Positions 26,595 to 35,585 of a stretch of DNA of 64,000 nucleotides are shown one piece after another. Location of the stretch: NCBI GenBank assembly GCA_943371245.1, contig CALRTY020000001.1:186001-250000 (forward strand), given 5' to 3'. The notes under the pieces are model-generated. The model had not been told where the DNA came from. It saw nothing but the letters and a program-made list of their open reading frames with translations, and made no database searches. The translations under genes were made by a program, and so were the position numbers. Numbering within the stretch: position 1 is the stretch's first letter; each line of letters opens with the position of its first letter. This DNA comes from UBA5018 sp947463165. Its GTDB lineage: Bacteria; Cyanobacteriota; Cyanobacteriia; PCC-6307; Cyanobiaceae.

Positions 26595-26822
26595 TCAGCA
26601 GCTGAGCTCGTGCATTGAGCAACGCTCCAACAGCTCAGCGCCACCCCGGCCGTGAGTCCACACCTCAGCCACCCCCTGGTCAGAAAACTGGAATTGAAGG
26701 CTTTGCAGCGGAAAAAGCACCCGCTCCAGGGTGGCGTGATGGCTATCGCGACAGCGCAGCACCACCATGCGATCTCGCAAGTTGCAATACCTGCACGTCA
26801 AGGACTTCACCAGTGACTTCAC
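26595..26822 (-). CDS. DUF1830 family small protein
   Basis: About 75 residues. The core CRYCNLRDRMVVLRCRDSHH, then ERVLFPLQSLQF, VWTHGRGGAEL and LLERC fits the cyanobacterial DUF1830 pattern, whose role is unknown. There is no ATG close to the domain; GTG at 26822 gives the most economical start, with ATG 26891 as the alternative. It is convergent with the sulfide:quinone oxidoreductase gene, stop codons 10 bp apart. Confidence 0.65.
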   Translation of the reverse strand: MKSLVKSLTCRYCNLRDRMVVLRCRDSHHATLERVLFPLQSLQFQFSDQGVAEVWTHGRGGAELLERCSMHELSC

Positions 26823-27576
26823 AACGATTCCGGCCCTGGGGCCCCGACTGCATTTATTGAATTTAGGTCGCCCGCCAGCGGATAACCGCATTTGCGCCGC
26901 CGAGTTCCGGAATCTCTTCCGATTCGAGCGCAGCATCGCTGCACCAATTGCCCAAAGTTGCATTGTCAAGTTTTGTGACAACCCCAGTTCCAGCAGGCAA
27001 GGCCTAGCCACGGGCACGCTCAAGCTCCTCCCCTTGGCAAGTCCTGCCCTGGCCTGGCCTGCCCTGTCTTTGCCCTCACTTGGCTCTTAGCCGGCCAGGG
27101 CCAAGCGGTGGCCAAGGCAAACAAATCAACCATTCAAACTGAATCACTCATCCAAGCTTTCAGCTTCATCGCACAATTCACTAAAAAATCTTTGCTAAAT
27201 TACCAATTAGAAGTCATGTACAACTATTTTGCGACCCATAAACTGTTGAGCATCCGGACAGTAATCACACGGAACTACTCAATCAAAAGCATAGGAAGAG
27301 ATCAAAGCTGGCTTGGGAAAACCCTAGAAAGCCGCAATTAAAAACAATGTATTACCTGATAACCTGTAGAACATCATAAGATAAATGAATTTAGCTCTGT
27401 TCTTCGATCAACAACCTAACCAATAAAAACCAAGTCAATAAGAGCCTCAAATAAGTTGGATAGTTAACGCCAACCCAAGAAAAATCACCATTCACCGACG
27501 CCTAAGAGAGTCAGGCAAGCCACTGAATGGCTTATTACATGATAATATTAAACGTTTCAGTACCACTTTTTGCGCA
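26823..27576. other. AT-rich non-coding stretch
   Basis: Roughly 750 bp, noticeably more AT-rich than flanking genes from about 27110 onward. Short open frames here have composition unlike the neighbouring proteins and no recognisable domain. I see no tRNA or known RNA. It could contain the promoter of the DUF1830 gene at its left end. Confidence 0.5.
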
Positions 27577-27864
27577 TTACAAAAGCTCACTTTTACTCTC
27601 TTTCAATTCCTTCCAAATCTTTCTAATTTCTGCATAGGCTTGTTCTTGGCTAATCTTGCCATTGCCCTGAAGTGCCACTACAAGGCCTACCCTTTCGGCA
27701 AAAGTTTCCAGGTTTTGGTGAAATGCCAAACGTTGTGGAGACCAGTTATTACCGCGATAACCGGAGTAAGCCTCCATAGGAGAGCGAATACCCTCATGTT
27801 TGTCGTGGAGGTTAGGTCCTTCGCCGCTGGCTTGGGAGCTGGGTGGGGGGTTGGTGTCGCTCAA
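27577..27864 (-). CDS. DUF7219-like conserved cyanobacterial protein
   Basis: 95 residues. A polar, disordered N-terminus (SDTNPPPSSQASGEG) precedes a helical core with SGYRGNNWSPQRLAFHQNLETF, then ISQEQAYAEIRKIWKELKESK. This resembles a small family widespread in cyanobacteria (YRG-x-F/W-PxxLxFNxNLQEF pattern) of unknown function; I assign DUF7219 from memory only. No membrane segment is present, so it is soluble. Confidence 0.65.
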   Translation of the reverse strand: MSDTNPPPSSQASGEGPNLHDKHEGIRSPMEAYSGYRGNNWSPQRLAFHQNLETFAERVGLVVALQGNGKISQEQAYAEIRKIWKELKESKSELL

Positions 27865-27951
27865 TTTAAACTAGGGGTTGGCGATGTTTAGAATAAACCG
27901 ATGAGCAATTGGCTGGTGCTTGGCGCAAGTGTAACGAATGTCACAGCTCTG

Positions 27952-28087
27952 GGCCAGTTTCAAAACTAAGGGCCAGTCTCCAGTCTAAGAGCCGGTCTCA
28001 AAGCCGAAGCCAGGCCTCAAAACCAAAGGCCACTCTCCCGCCTAAAGACCCACTCTCCCGGCTAAAGGGCCAGTCTCCCGCCTAAAG
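27952..28087 (+). repeat. 19-20 bp tandem repeat array, 7 copies
   Basis: Units begin at 27952, 27971, 27990, 28010, 28029, 28048 and 28068; consensus GGCCAGTCTCCCGCCTAAAG. Period alternates between 19 and 20. It lies in a region of about 900 bp without a gene between the DUF7219-like and CorA genes. Confidence 0.85.
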
Positions 28088-28371
28088 GCAGATGGGCTTG
28101 GTCCAAATTCCACTGAGCCGAGGAACGAACAACATCTTAGTCAAGGCAGCTTTTGACAAGTGATCAACTGCGACGTTGAAACGGGTGCGACGTTGAAACG
28201 GGGATGCTGGCTTGACCAGAGCTAATGCTAGCTGCCGGCCGAGGGGGAGGCAGCGTCCTGCCGAAGCGGCTGCATCCACCTGACGAAATTTGAGCAACAC
28301 CAAGAGCCTGGCAATACTGGCTCCATAGCTGCCGCCCAGCATTCAGCCCAGTGTAACTGCATGTAAGTAAA

Positions 28372-28450
28372 AACCCATAGGAGTTAACCACAATAGAAGT
28401 GAAAATTCATAGTAGTGAACATTCATAGAAGTAAACCGCCATGGAGCGGC
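28372..28450 (+). repeat. 16-bp tandem repeat, about 5 copies
   Basis: Units at 28372-28386 (15 bp), 28387-28402, 28403-28418, 28419-28434 and a degenerate 28435-28450; consensus ACATTCATAGAAGTGA. The array is unrelated in sequence to the 19-20 bp one just upstream. Confidence 0.8.
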
Positions 28451-28782
28451 AGCAATAGATGAGTGATGAAAAGCTAACCTCAATCAAGCCTAGGGCCCAG
28501 GACAATGCCACTCCAGCCGGGGGGCAGGGGTTATGGGAGGATCTGGGTAGAAATGGGCCAATTTCGGGCCGAGTGATCTAGAGCACCGACGAGCCGAGCA
28601 TGTCGAGTCAAAATGAAAAGACGAATCTGCGGCGCCCTGACAGGCCCGGACCTGTGGATGGACCGGTCGATTTTCCGGAATGCGAAAATCTGGTTACCAC
28701 AAGTGGGGGTCTGTCTGTTACTGCAGGCAGGCATTGCCACCGGCGGATTGCTTTTACAACGCTGGATCGAGCCTGAATCAAC
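28451..28782 (+). other. Leader region of the CorA gene with in-frame short open frames
   Basis: Two short frames, ATG 28459 to TAG 28579-28581 (40 codons) and ATG 28600 to a TGA nine bases before the CorA GTG, are both in the same reading frame as CorA. They carry no recognised domain. They could be upstream peptides or an N-terminal extension broken by stop codons. Confidence 0.35.
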
Positions 28783-29886
28783 GTGTTTCGCCCAACCCCT
28801 GGTGCTCTGAATTCCCATTTGCTGGAGGAAAGACCAGCAAATTTGCCCAGTCAGCTGTATATTCACGGCGGGCGGCGTCCCACCAGTTTCAGTGTGGTGA
28901 TCTTTGAACCAGCCGGTCCGCGTTATCAGTCGCTAACCAATATCAGCCAGTTTCAGCAAATTGCCCAGCTGGGTATTCCCCTGTGGCTAAGGGTAACTGG
29001 TTTATGGGATAAAGATCTAATTCGCGAATGCCTGGCAGAGCTCGCCGTGCCAGAGATCTTGCTACCTCCCTTGCTGGAGGTGCCGCAAAGGCCACGGGTA
29101 GACTGCCTGGGCGATGCCCTGCTGGTGGTGCTACACCAGCTCAGTTTTGCCCGCGATCCGAGCCATCTAATTAGTGCACAGGTGGGGTTTTTGCTACTAC
29201 CAAACCTCCTGGTGACAGTTGAGGAGGCACCCACAGCCGAATCCTTCCCAGATCTTACCCATTGGCTAGTGGGACAATTGGGTGCCGTTGAACATCGAGA
29301 TCTGGATGACATTCTCCATTTCTTAGTGGATGAACTGCTCGATGCTCTATTTCCAATGCTTGAGCAGATTAGCAATCGACTTGATGATCTAGAAGAAGTG
29401 GTGTTGCGTGATCCCGAGCCAAAGCACTTAAACCGCACCTTCCTTTATCGCAGTCATCTACGCACAATTCGCAATCAGATTTGGCCATTGCGCCACCAGA
29501 TCCATGTATTGCTACGTCAACAACAACAGCAGCTCCTAGGACCGGAGGCCCTGGGTGGATTTCAGGAAATGGGCGAAATCGTAGGTATGCTTTTCGACAG
29601 CACTGATTTGCTGCGCAACCAGTGCGATGCCATCACCCAAGCCTATGGCGCCAGCATCGGGAATCGCATGAATCAAATCATGAAAACTTTAACAATACTC
29701 ACCAGCATTTTTGCACCATTAACTTTTATTGCCGGAATTTATGGCATGAACTTTGAACACATGCCAGAGTTACGCTGGCGCTATGGCTATGCAGCATGTC
29801 TTGTAATCATGACAACCGTGGCCACAGTTCAAGCCTTTTGGCTGTGGCGCCGCGGCTGGTTTCGCGATTGGACTGCACCGCGCTGA
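28783..29886 (+). CDS. corA: CorA-family Mg2+/Co2+ transporter
   Basis: 367 residues. A long helical cytoplasmic funnel domain (rich in Leu/Glu/Gln, e.g. LRQQQQQLLG) is followed by two C-terminal transmembrane helices. The pore signature GMN is present in FIAGIYGMNFEHMPEL, between the helices. The family forms pentameric Mg2+ or Co2+ channels. The start GTG 28783 is the first codon after an in-frame stop; the conserved part begins near LPSQLYIHGG, so initiation could lie further in. Confidence 0.88.
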   Translation: MFRPTPGALNSHLLEERPANLPSQLYIHGGRRPTSFSVVIFEPAGPRYQSLTNISQFQQIAQLGIPLWLRVTGLWDKDLIRECLAELAVPEILLPPLLEVPQRPRVDCLGDALLVVLHQLSFARDPSHLISAQVGFLLLPNLLVTVEEAPTAESFPDLTHWLVGQLGAVEHRDLDDILHFLVDELLDALFPMLEQISNRLDDLEEVVLRDPEPKHLNRTFLYRSHLRTIRNQIWPLRHQIHVLLRQQQQQLLGPEALGGFQEMGEIVGMLFDSTDLLRNQCDAITQAYGASIGNRMNQIMKTLTILTSIFAPLTFIAGIYGMNFEHMPELRWRYGYAACLVIMTTVATVQAFWLWRRGWFRDWTAPR

Positions 29887-30041
29887 GCCATCAAGCCGGG
29901 GGCCCATGGGCACGACGACACGCCTGAAACCTGGATTCAGGGTTTAACATCGAGTGATTGGACGATTTATGGTGGTTTGAAATACATAGGCCTGTGGTTG
30001 AGGAACTCGTAGTTGTCAAATTACCAAGTAACTTGTTTGTG

Positions 30042-30056
30042 CTTTCCTTTGGAAAG
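30042..30056 (+). promoter_or_regulatory. Leader hairpin of first porin gene
   Basis: CTTTCC-TTT-GGAAAG, a perfect 6-bp stem with a 3-nt loop, ending 26 nt before the ATG at 30083. The same hairpin and the following 25 bases recur before the second porin (32098-32114), so the leader has been kept in both copies. Confidence 0.6.
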
Positions 30057-30082
30057 ATTTACTAATCGGTGTGAGGACCCCG

Positions 30083-31825
30083 ATGAAACTGTTCCAGCAA
30101 CTGCTGCTGGCGCCTGCGGCCCTTGGCCTTGCGGCGCCCCTGGCGGCAACCGCCGCCGATCTGCCGATAGCATCGAGCAGTGCAGCGATCAGCAGCTACA
30201 CCCAACAGCAAGATCTGGATCGATTCCGCGCCTGGGAATCGCAGAATCAAGTTACCAGCATCAATCAGTTTTCAGAGGTTAAGCCCACCGACTGGGCCTA
30301 TCAAGCGCTTAGCAACCTGATTGATCGCTACGGGTGCGTAGCCGGCTATCCCAATGGCACCTTCAAAGGTGGCCAGGCGCTGACTCGTTTTGAGGCCGCC
30401 GCGCTGCTGAACGCCTGTCTCGATCGCGTCACCGAAGTGACCGACGAGCTGCAGCGCCTGATCAATGACTTCCAAAAGGAACTCAGCGTGCTCAAGGGCC
30501 GCGTTGACGGTCTGGACAAGCGCGTCGGCAAGCTGGAGGCCACCCAGTTCTCCACCACCACAAAACTGCAGGGCGAAACCCTCTTCGTGGTAGGTGCCAA
30601 CGCCTTCGGTGGCAGTCAGGCCAATGACTTCAACGTTAATGGTGCAACCAGCAACGGCACCAACAGCAACAAGCGGATTGGTGGTGCCACCGTCTTCAAC
30701 TACGACGTACGCCTAAACCTGCTGACTAGCTTCACGGGTAAGGATCAACTCTATACTCGTCTGCGTAGCGCTAACTTCGTCGGTAGCCCCTATCTTCCTA
30801 GTGCCGCTGGCAACAACGCCAGCCTTCCCAACCTGCTAACCCTTAGCCAAGCCTTCGGTACGGGTAATAGCGGTGCTCCAGGTAATCTGAACAACGTCTT
30901 TCAGCTGGATCGTCTCTACTACCGTTTCCCGATCGGCACTTCCTTCACCGCCCTGGTGGGTCCTAGGGCCCGAAATACAGAGTTCCTGGCAATCACGCCC
31001 TTCTTCTACAAGAGCGATGTACTCGATTTCTTTAGCCTGAATGGTGCTCCAGGTACCTATAATAGGGCCACTGGTGCCACAGCGGGCCTGATTTGGAAGC
31101 AGAATGTGAAGAAAGGCAAGCCCTACTTCGCTGCCTCCACCAGCTATGTAGCGCCCGAAGCCTACAGCGGTAATACTGATAACTCGGTCGGCGGTGGTGG
31201 CATCCTCGGCGACAACAGCAGGGGTAATTTCACCACCCAGTTCGGCGTCGCCGCTCCCCAGTGGGCCCTGGCCTTTGGTTGGCGCTATGGCCAGTGCGGT
31301 CAGAACTTCCGCCGCGGCAGCCAGTATGCCAACCAGAATGAGCCCTGCGGTCCCACCAACTCAGGTGTATCCACTTCGGCCTACTCGAACAACTTCGCCC
31401 TCACCGGTGCCTGGCAACCCAAGCAAGGTGGCAGCATTGTGCCATCTGTAAACCTTGGTTGGGGCTACAGCGCTTTGTCGCAATCGAGGTTGGTTAATAA
31501 TGCTGCCCCCGCAGTTAACTCGGCCGCCAACATCGGCGCGGCCCAATCTTGGACCTTAGGCCTCCAGTGGGCTGATGCCTTCGCCAAGGGCAATACTGCA
31601 GGTGTTGCCGTGGGTCAACCCCAGTTCGCCACTAATTTGCGCAATGGCAACACCGCCCAAGATGGCAACTATGCCTGGGAGTGGTGGTATAAATTCAAGG
31701 TGAGCGACAACATCTCGATCACCCCCGCCATCTTCTACCTCAGCCGTCCCTACGGTCAGTACACCCAACCAGGCCAGTCTAACAACGTCTTTGGTGGCCT
31801 GGTTCAGACCCAGTTCCGCTTCTGA
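30083..31825 (+). CDS. SomA-type outer-membrane porin (SLH domain plus OprB-like barrel)
   Basis: 580 residues. Signal peptide (residues 1-25, ending ATAADLP), an SLH domain (about residues 55-115, VKPTDWAYQALSNLIDRYGC and YPNGTFKGGQALTRFEAAALL), a coiled-coil (LINDFQKELSVLKGRVDGLDKR), then a barrel ending in QTQFRF with terminal Phe. This is the major cyanobacterial porin architecture; the SLH domain binds peptidoglycan-linked polysaccharide. The ATG at 30083 is preferred over GTG 30071 because GTGAGGA just upstream looks like the ribosome-binding site. It is a tandem paralogue of the next gene, with nearly identical N-terminal third and divergent surface loops. Confidence 0.92.
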   Translation: MKLFQQLLLAPAALGLAAPLAATAADLPIASSSAAISSYTQQQDLDRFRAWESQNQVTSINQFSEVKPTDWAYQALSNLIDRYGCVAGYPNGTFKGGQALTRFEAAALLNACLDRVTEVTDELQRLINDFQKELSVLKGRVDGLDKRVGKLEATQFSTTTKLQGETLFVVGANAFGGSQANDFNVNGATSNGTNSNKRIGGATVFNYDVRLNLLTSFTGKDQLYTRLRSANFVGSPYLPSAAGNNASLPNLLTLSQAFGTGNSGAPGNLNNVFQLDRLYYRFPIGTSFTALVGPRARNTEFLAITPFFYKSDVLDFFSLNGAPGTYNRATGATAGLIWKQNVKKGKPYFAASTSYVAPEAYSGNTDNSVGGGGILGDNSRGNFTTQFGVAAPQWALAFGWRYGQCGQNFRRGSQYANQNEPCGPTNSGVSTSAYSNNFALTGAWQPKQGGSIVPSVNLGWGYSALSQSRLVNNAAPAVNSAANIGAAQSWTLGLQWADAFAKGNTAGVAVGQPQFATNLRNGNTAQDGNYAWEWWYKFKVSDNISITPAIFYLSRPYGQYTQPGQSNNVFGGLVQTQFRF

Positions 31826-32097
31826 TCCCCCTTCAGTACTGTCCAGAAACATTGACAAATAGACTGACAGCTTAGCTGCCAGTAACTCTGTCATCAGATC
31901 TGCCAGTAAAGCTGAATCGCTGGCTTGGCCAAGGCCAGGCCAGCCTTTCACGCAAGGGGTCTTAGGGTTCGGCGGCAAGGCCAAGCCTCACTTCATAGCC
32001 CGGCATCCAGCGCCTGGCCAAATGAATGTGTCCTGGAATACATAGATTCCTGCCGATGGCGCTCGTGGCTTTCAGGTCATTCCTGTAGGCTCTGGGC

Positions 32098-32114
32098 GCT
32101 TTCCTTTGGAAAGC
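32098..32114 (+). promoter_or_regulatory. Leader hairpin of second porin gene
   Basis: GCTTTCC-TTT-GGAAAGC, a 7-bp stem with a 3-nt loop, at the same distance from the ATG (32140) as in the first porin and followed by the same TATCGGTGTGAGGACCCCG-type sequence. Conservation of stem and loop suggests a function in mRNA stability or translation, or recent duplication. Confidence 0.6.
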
Positions 32115-32139
32115 CTTACTTATCGGTGTGAGGACCCCG

Positions 32140-33879
32140 ATGAAACTGTTCCAGCAACTGCTGCTGGCGCCTGCGGCCCTTGGCCTTGCAGCGCCCCTGG
32201 CGGCAACCGCCGCCGATCTGCCGATGGCGTCGAGCACCGCTTCGATAAACAGCTACACCCAACAGCATGACCTGGATCGCTTCCGCGCCTGGGAATCGCA
32301 GAATCAAGTTACCAGCATCAATCAATTCTCAGAAGTTAAGCCCACCGACTGGGCCTATCAAGCGCTGAGCAACCTGATCGAGCGCTACGGCTGCGTAGCT
32401 GGTTATCCCAATGGCACCTTCAAAGGTGGCCAGGCGATGACCCGCTTTGAGGCCGCCGCCCTGCTGAACGCCTGTCTCGATCGCGTCACCGAAGTGACCG
32501 ACGAGCTGCAGCGCCTGATCAACGACTTCCAGAAGGAACTCAGCGTGCTCAAGGGCCGCGTTGACGGTCTCGACAAGCGCGTCGGCAAGCTGGAGTCCAC
32601 CCAGTTCTCCACCACCACCAAGCTGCAGGGCGACACCGTCTTCGTGATCGGTGCCAACGCCTTCGGTGGCAGTCAGGCCAACAGCTTCATCCCTGGTCAG
32701 GGTCAGGCCACCGCTCAACCTGGCACCAATGCCAATCGGGCAGCCGCCGGTGCCACGGTATTCAACTATGACCTGCGCCTGAACCTGCTGACCAGCTTCA
32801 CCGGCAAGGATCAGCTGTATACCCGTCTGCGTAGCGGCAACTTCGTAGGTAGCCCCTTCAATGGCTCTCCCTACAGCCTGATGGCCCTGGATCGGGCCTT
32901 TGGCGGTGGCAACAGCGGTGCTGCCTCCAACCTGAACAACGTGGTTCAGCTGGATCGTCTCTACTACCGCTTCCCGATCGGCACCTCTTTCACTGGCTTG
33001 GTGGGTCCTCGTGGCCGGAACACCGAGTTCCTGGCAATCACCCCCTTCTTCTACAAGAGCGACCTGCTCGACTTCTTCACCCTTAATGGTGCACCCGGTA
33101 CCTATAACAAGGCCACCGGCGCCATTGCGGGCCTGATGTGGAAGCAAAATGTGAAGAAGGGCAAGCCCTACTTCGCCGCCTCCACCAGCTATGTGGCTCC
33201 CGATGCCTATAACGGTGATGCTTCAACCCAGGCATCCAGCACCACTGGTGGTGGCATCCTCGGCGACAACAGCAAAGGCAGCTTCACCACCCAACTCGGC
33301 GTCGCCGCTCCCCAGTGGGCCTTGGCTTTTGGTTGGCGCTATGGCCAGTGCGGTCAGAACTTCCGCCGTGGCACCCAATTTGCCAACCAGGTTGAGTCCT
33401 GCGGTCCCACCAACGCCGGTGTGTCCACTGCGGCCTATTCGAACAACTTCGCCCTCACCGGTGCCTGGCAGCCCAAGAAAGCTGGCGGCATCGTGCCCTC
33501 GCTGAACCTGGGCTGGGGCTACACCGCCCTGGCCCAGTCGAATCTAGTTAATAGTGCTGTTCCCGCAGTCAACTCGGCAGCCAACATTGGTGCTGCCCAG
33601 TCCTGGACCCTCGGCCTCCAGTGGGCCGATGCCTTTGCCAAGGGCAATTCAGCCGGTATGGCCGTGGGTCAACCCCAGTTCGCCACCAGCCTGCGCAATG
33701 GCCGCACCCCCCAAGATGGCAACTTTGCCTGGGAGTGGTGGTACAAGTTCAAGGTGAGCGACAACATCTCGATCACCCCGGCCATCTTCTACCTCAGCCG
33801 TCCCGCTGGTCAGTTCACCCAACCCAACCAGTCCAACAACGTCTTTGGCGGCCTGATTCAAACCCAGTTCCGCTTCTGA
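32140..33879 (+). CDS. SomA-type outer-membrane porin (second copy)
   Basis: 579 residues, same architecture as the preceding gene: signal peptide, SLH domain, coiled coil, OprB-like beta barrel, terminal RF. Differences cluster in predicted loops, for example NSFIPGQGQATAQPGTNAN here versus a shorter Asn/Gly loop in the first copy, and an inserted TQASSTTGGG segment. Start codons of the two genes are 2057 bp apart and their 3' flanks also share sequence, pointing to a segmental tandem duplication followed by loop divergence. It is followed by three terminators. Confidence 0.92.
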   Translation: MKLFQQLLLAPAALGLAAPLAATAADLPMASSTASINSYTQQHDLDRFRAWESQNQVTSINQFSEVKPTDWAYQALSNLIERYGCVAGYPNGTFKGGQAMTRFEAAALLNACLDRVTEVTDELQRLINDFQKELSVLKGRVDGLDKRVGKLESTQFSTTTKLQGDTVFVIGANAFGGSQANSFIPGQGQATAQPGTNANRAAAGATVFNYDLRLNLLTSFTGKDQLYTRLRSGNFVGSPFNGSPYSLMALDRAFGGGNSGAASNLNNVVQLDRLYYRFPIGTSFTGLVGPRGRNTEFLAITPFFYKSDLLDFFTLNGAPGTYNKATGAIAGLMWKQNVKKGKPYFAASTSYVAPDAYNGDASTQASSTTGGGILGDNSKGSFTTQLGVAAPQWALAFGWRYGQCGQNFRRGTQFANQVESCGPTNAGVSTAAYSNNFALTGAWQPKKAGGIVPSLNLGWGYTALAQSNLVNSAVPAVNSAANIGAAQSWTLGLQWADAFAKGNSAGMAVGQPQFATSLRNGRTPQDGNFAWEWWYKFKVSDNISITPAIFYLSRPAGQFTQPNQSNNVFGGLIQTQFRF

Positions 33880-34038
33880 TTACCGCCAAGACTGGCCAGG
33901 AATACTGACAACCGAACCGACAAATTTGCCACTAACATTATTGCTAGTAGATTTGCCGGTTCAACTGCCAGTAAAACTTCATTCAATGAGGTTTAAACCT
34001 CGGTTGGTTTTGGGTTAATTTAGCCAATATGGCCACCG

Positions 34039-34064
34039 CCTCCTGGAATCAGGAGGCTTTTTAT
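34039..34064 (+). terminator. Rho-independent terminator 1 of 3
   Basis: CCTCCTG-GAAT-CAGGAGG stem-loop (34039-34056) followed by CTTTTTATT. It is 160 bp after the second porin. The next 17 bases, TTAAGT-TATTG-ACTTAA, form a second small inverted repeat. Confidence 0.75.
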
Positions 34065-34088
34065 TGTTAAGTTATTGACTTAATTCTG

Positions 34089-34111
34089 CCCCCCGGAAAC
34101 GGGAGATTTTT
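34089..34111 (+). terminator. Rho-independent terminator 2 of 3
   Basis: CCCG-GAAA-CGGG core stem with a GNRA loop, followed by AGATTTTTA. It is one period (about 51 bp) after terminator 1 and is followed by GCTAAG-TTATTGG-CTTAGC, the equivalent inverted repeat with compensating base changes. Confidence 0.7.
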
Positions 34112-34139
34112 ATGTTGCTAAGTTATTGGCTTAGCGCAG

Positions 34140-34163
34140 CCTCCCGGAAACGGGAGGTTTTTT
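34140..34163 (+). terminator. Rho-independent terminator 3 of 3
   Basis: CCTCCCG-GAAA-CGGGAGG, 7-bp stem with a GNRA tetraloop, followed by six T residues. It is the best-formed of the three units. Confidence 0.8.
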
Positions 34164-34348
34164 GTTGCTAAGATATTGGCTTAATGTGGTTCAGGGCACC
34201 CGAAAATCTCCATATCTCACCACTCTTATCATCCCAAAATCCTTGCGGCGACTGAGCCGCCCCCCAATATAGATGGAGTAGATGGACAATTTTCCTTGCG
34301 CAGTTAGCTTTTCGCTTTAAACGCAGAGAATCACCGCCCAGCTCGAAT

Positions 34349-34378
34349 CTTGACCAGCTCTTAACCTACTCATAAAGA
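34349..34378 (+). promoter_or_regulatory. Pho box upstream of sphX
   Basis: Three direct octamers with 3-bp spacers: CTTGACCA, CTTAACCT and CATAAAGA starting at 34349, 34360 and 34371. The middle one matches the cyanobacterial PhoB-site octamer CTTAACCT and the 11-bp period is the expected one. It lies 53 bp before the sphX start codon and about 4.5 kb from phoB/phoR. Confidence 0.65.
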
Positions 34379-34430
34379 CGTGGGTAAACTCGGTTTGCTA
34401 ATTAAGGTCAGACCCAACTCTTGCTAATCC

Positions 34431-35408
34431 ATGACCTTCGCTAAGAAGGCCCTGATCCTTGGCACCCTGGCCGCCCTTGGCGCTGGCGCCACCGCTTCGG
34501 CTCAGAACACCCTCAACGGTGCTGGTGCCACCTTCCCCGCCCCCTTCTACCAGCGCGCCTTCGCCGATTTGGCCAGCAAGGGTGTGCAGGTGAACTACCA
34601 GTCGGTGGGTTCCGGCGCCGGCGTGCGCCAGTTCGTAGCCGGCACCGTTGATTTTGGTGCCACTGATGAGCCGATCAAGGCCTCCGAGGCGGCGAAGGTG
34701 AAGCGCGGTGTGGTGCAGTTCCCCGCCGTCGGCGGCACCATTGCCGTGGCCTTCAACAAGGCCGATTGCAAGGACTTGAAGCTCAGCCAGAAGCAGGTGG
34801 CAGACATCTTCCTCGGCACCATCACCAGATGGGATCAGCTGAAGTGCGGTAAGGGCAAACTCACCGTGGCCCACCGCTCCGATGGTTCCGGCACCACCTT
34901 CGCCTTCACCAGCTCCCTCGCCGCCTTCTCCCCTGCCTGGAAGAGCAAGGTGGGCGCTGGCAAGAGCGTTAACTGGCCCGTGGGCGTTGGTGGCAAGGGC
35001 AACGAAGGTGTAGCCGGTATCCTCCAGAACACCCCCGGTTCGATTGGCTACATCAACCAAGCCTTCGTGCGCGGCAACATCAAGGCTGCGGCAGTTCAGA
35101 ATAAGAATGGGAATTTTGTGTTGCCTAACTTGAAGAGTGGTGCCGCCGCTCTCAATAACATTGTTCTCGATGGCAACCTGGCCGGCGAAGATCCCAATCC
35201 CGCTGGCGCTGGCAGCTATCCCATCTCCACCCTCACCTGGATCCTGGCCTACAAGGAAGGTAATGGCTTAAAGGGCGGTGCCATCCGCAAGGCCATGCTG
35301 CACCTGCTGGGCCCCGCCCAGAACCAGGCCGATGACCTGGGCTACGTGCCCCTGCGGGGCTCGATCCTGAAGGCCGCCAAGGCTGCCGTGGCCAAGATCG
35401 GCGCTTGA
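34431..35408 (+). CDS. sphX: Phosphate-binding protein, PstS/SphX family
   Basis: 325 residues. Signal peptide (residues 1-24, ending TASAQN), then the phosphate-binding motifs LNGAGATFPAPFYQRA, SVGSGAGVRQF, DFGATDEPI and HRSDGSGTTFAF; VGGKGNEGVAG and GSIGYIN follow. It captures inorganic phosphate in the periplasm for the Pst importer. No pstCAB genes are adjacent, which fits the stand-alone sphX arrangement of cyanobacteria; whether to call it pstS or sphX cannot be settled by eye. A Pho box lies upstream and a strong terminator 25 bp downstream. Confidence 0.9.
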   Translation: MTFAKKALILGTLAALGAGATASAQNTLNGAGATFPAPFYQRAFADLASKGVQVNYQSVGSGAGVRQFVAGTVDFGATDEPIKASEAAKVKRGVVQFPAVGGTIAVAFNKADCKDLKLSQKQVADIFLGTITRWDQLKCGKGKLTVAHRSDGSGTTFAFTSSLAAFSPAWKSKVGAGKSVNWPVGVGGKGNEGVAGILQNTPGSIGYINQAFVRGNIKAAAVQNKNGNFVLPNLKSGAAALNNIVLDGNLAGEDPNPAGAGSYPISTLTWILAYKEGNGLKGGAIRKAMLHLLGPAQNQADDLGYVPLRGSILKAAKAAVAKIGA

Positions 35409-35432
35409 TCGCCTAGCTAGATCAGAATTTTG

Positions 35433-35454
35433 GGCCCCCTAGGGGGCCTTTTTT
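35433..35454 (+). terminator. Rho-independent terminator after sphX
   Basis: Self-complementary GGCCCCCTAGGGGGCC (35433-35448) followed by six T residues. Very stable GC stem. Confidence 0.85.
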
Positions 35455-35585
35455 CTGGCGCTAGCACAACTTAGAGAGATGGACCCAATTATTCCTAGCG
35501 CCATTTCTCGCTATTTATTTGCGGGACATTGCAAGGCAGCGGATTTCATGTAAAATTTCCAATAGGGCTATTTAAGAGCTTGGTG

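Noticed and set aside
27108..27341. 77-codon plus-strand frame in the AT-rich region.
   Set aside because: Codon usage and composition unlike any neighbour, no domain, no ribosome-binding site.
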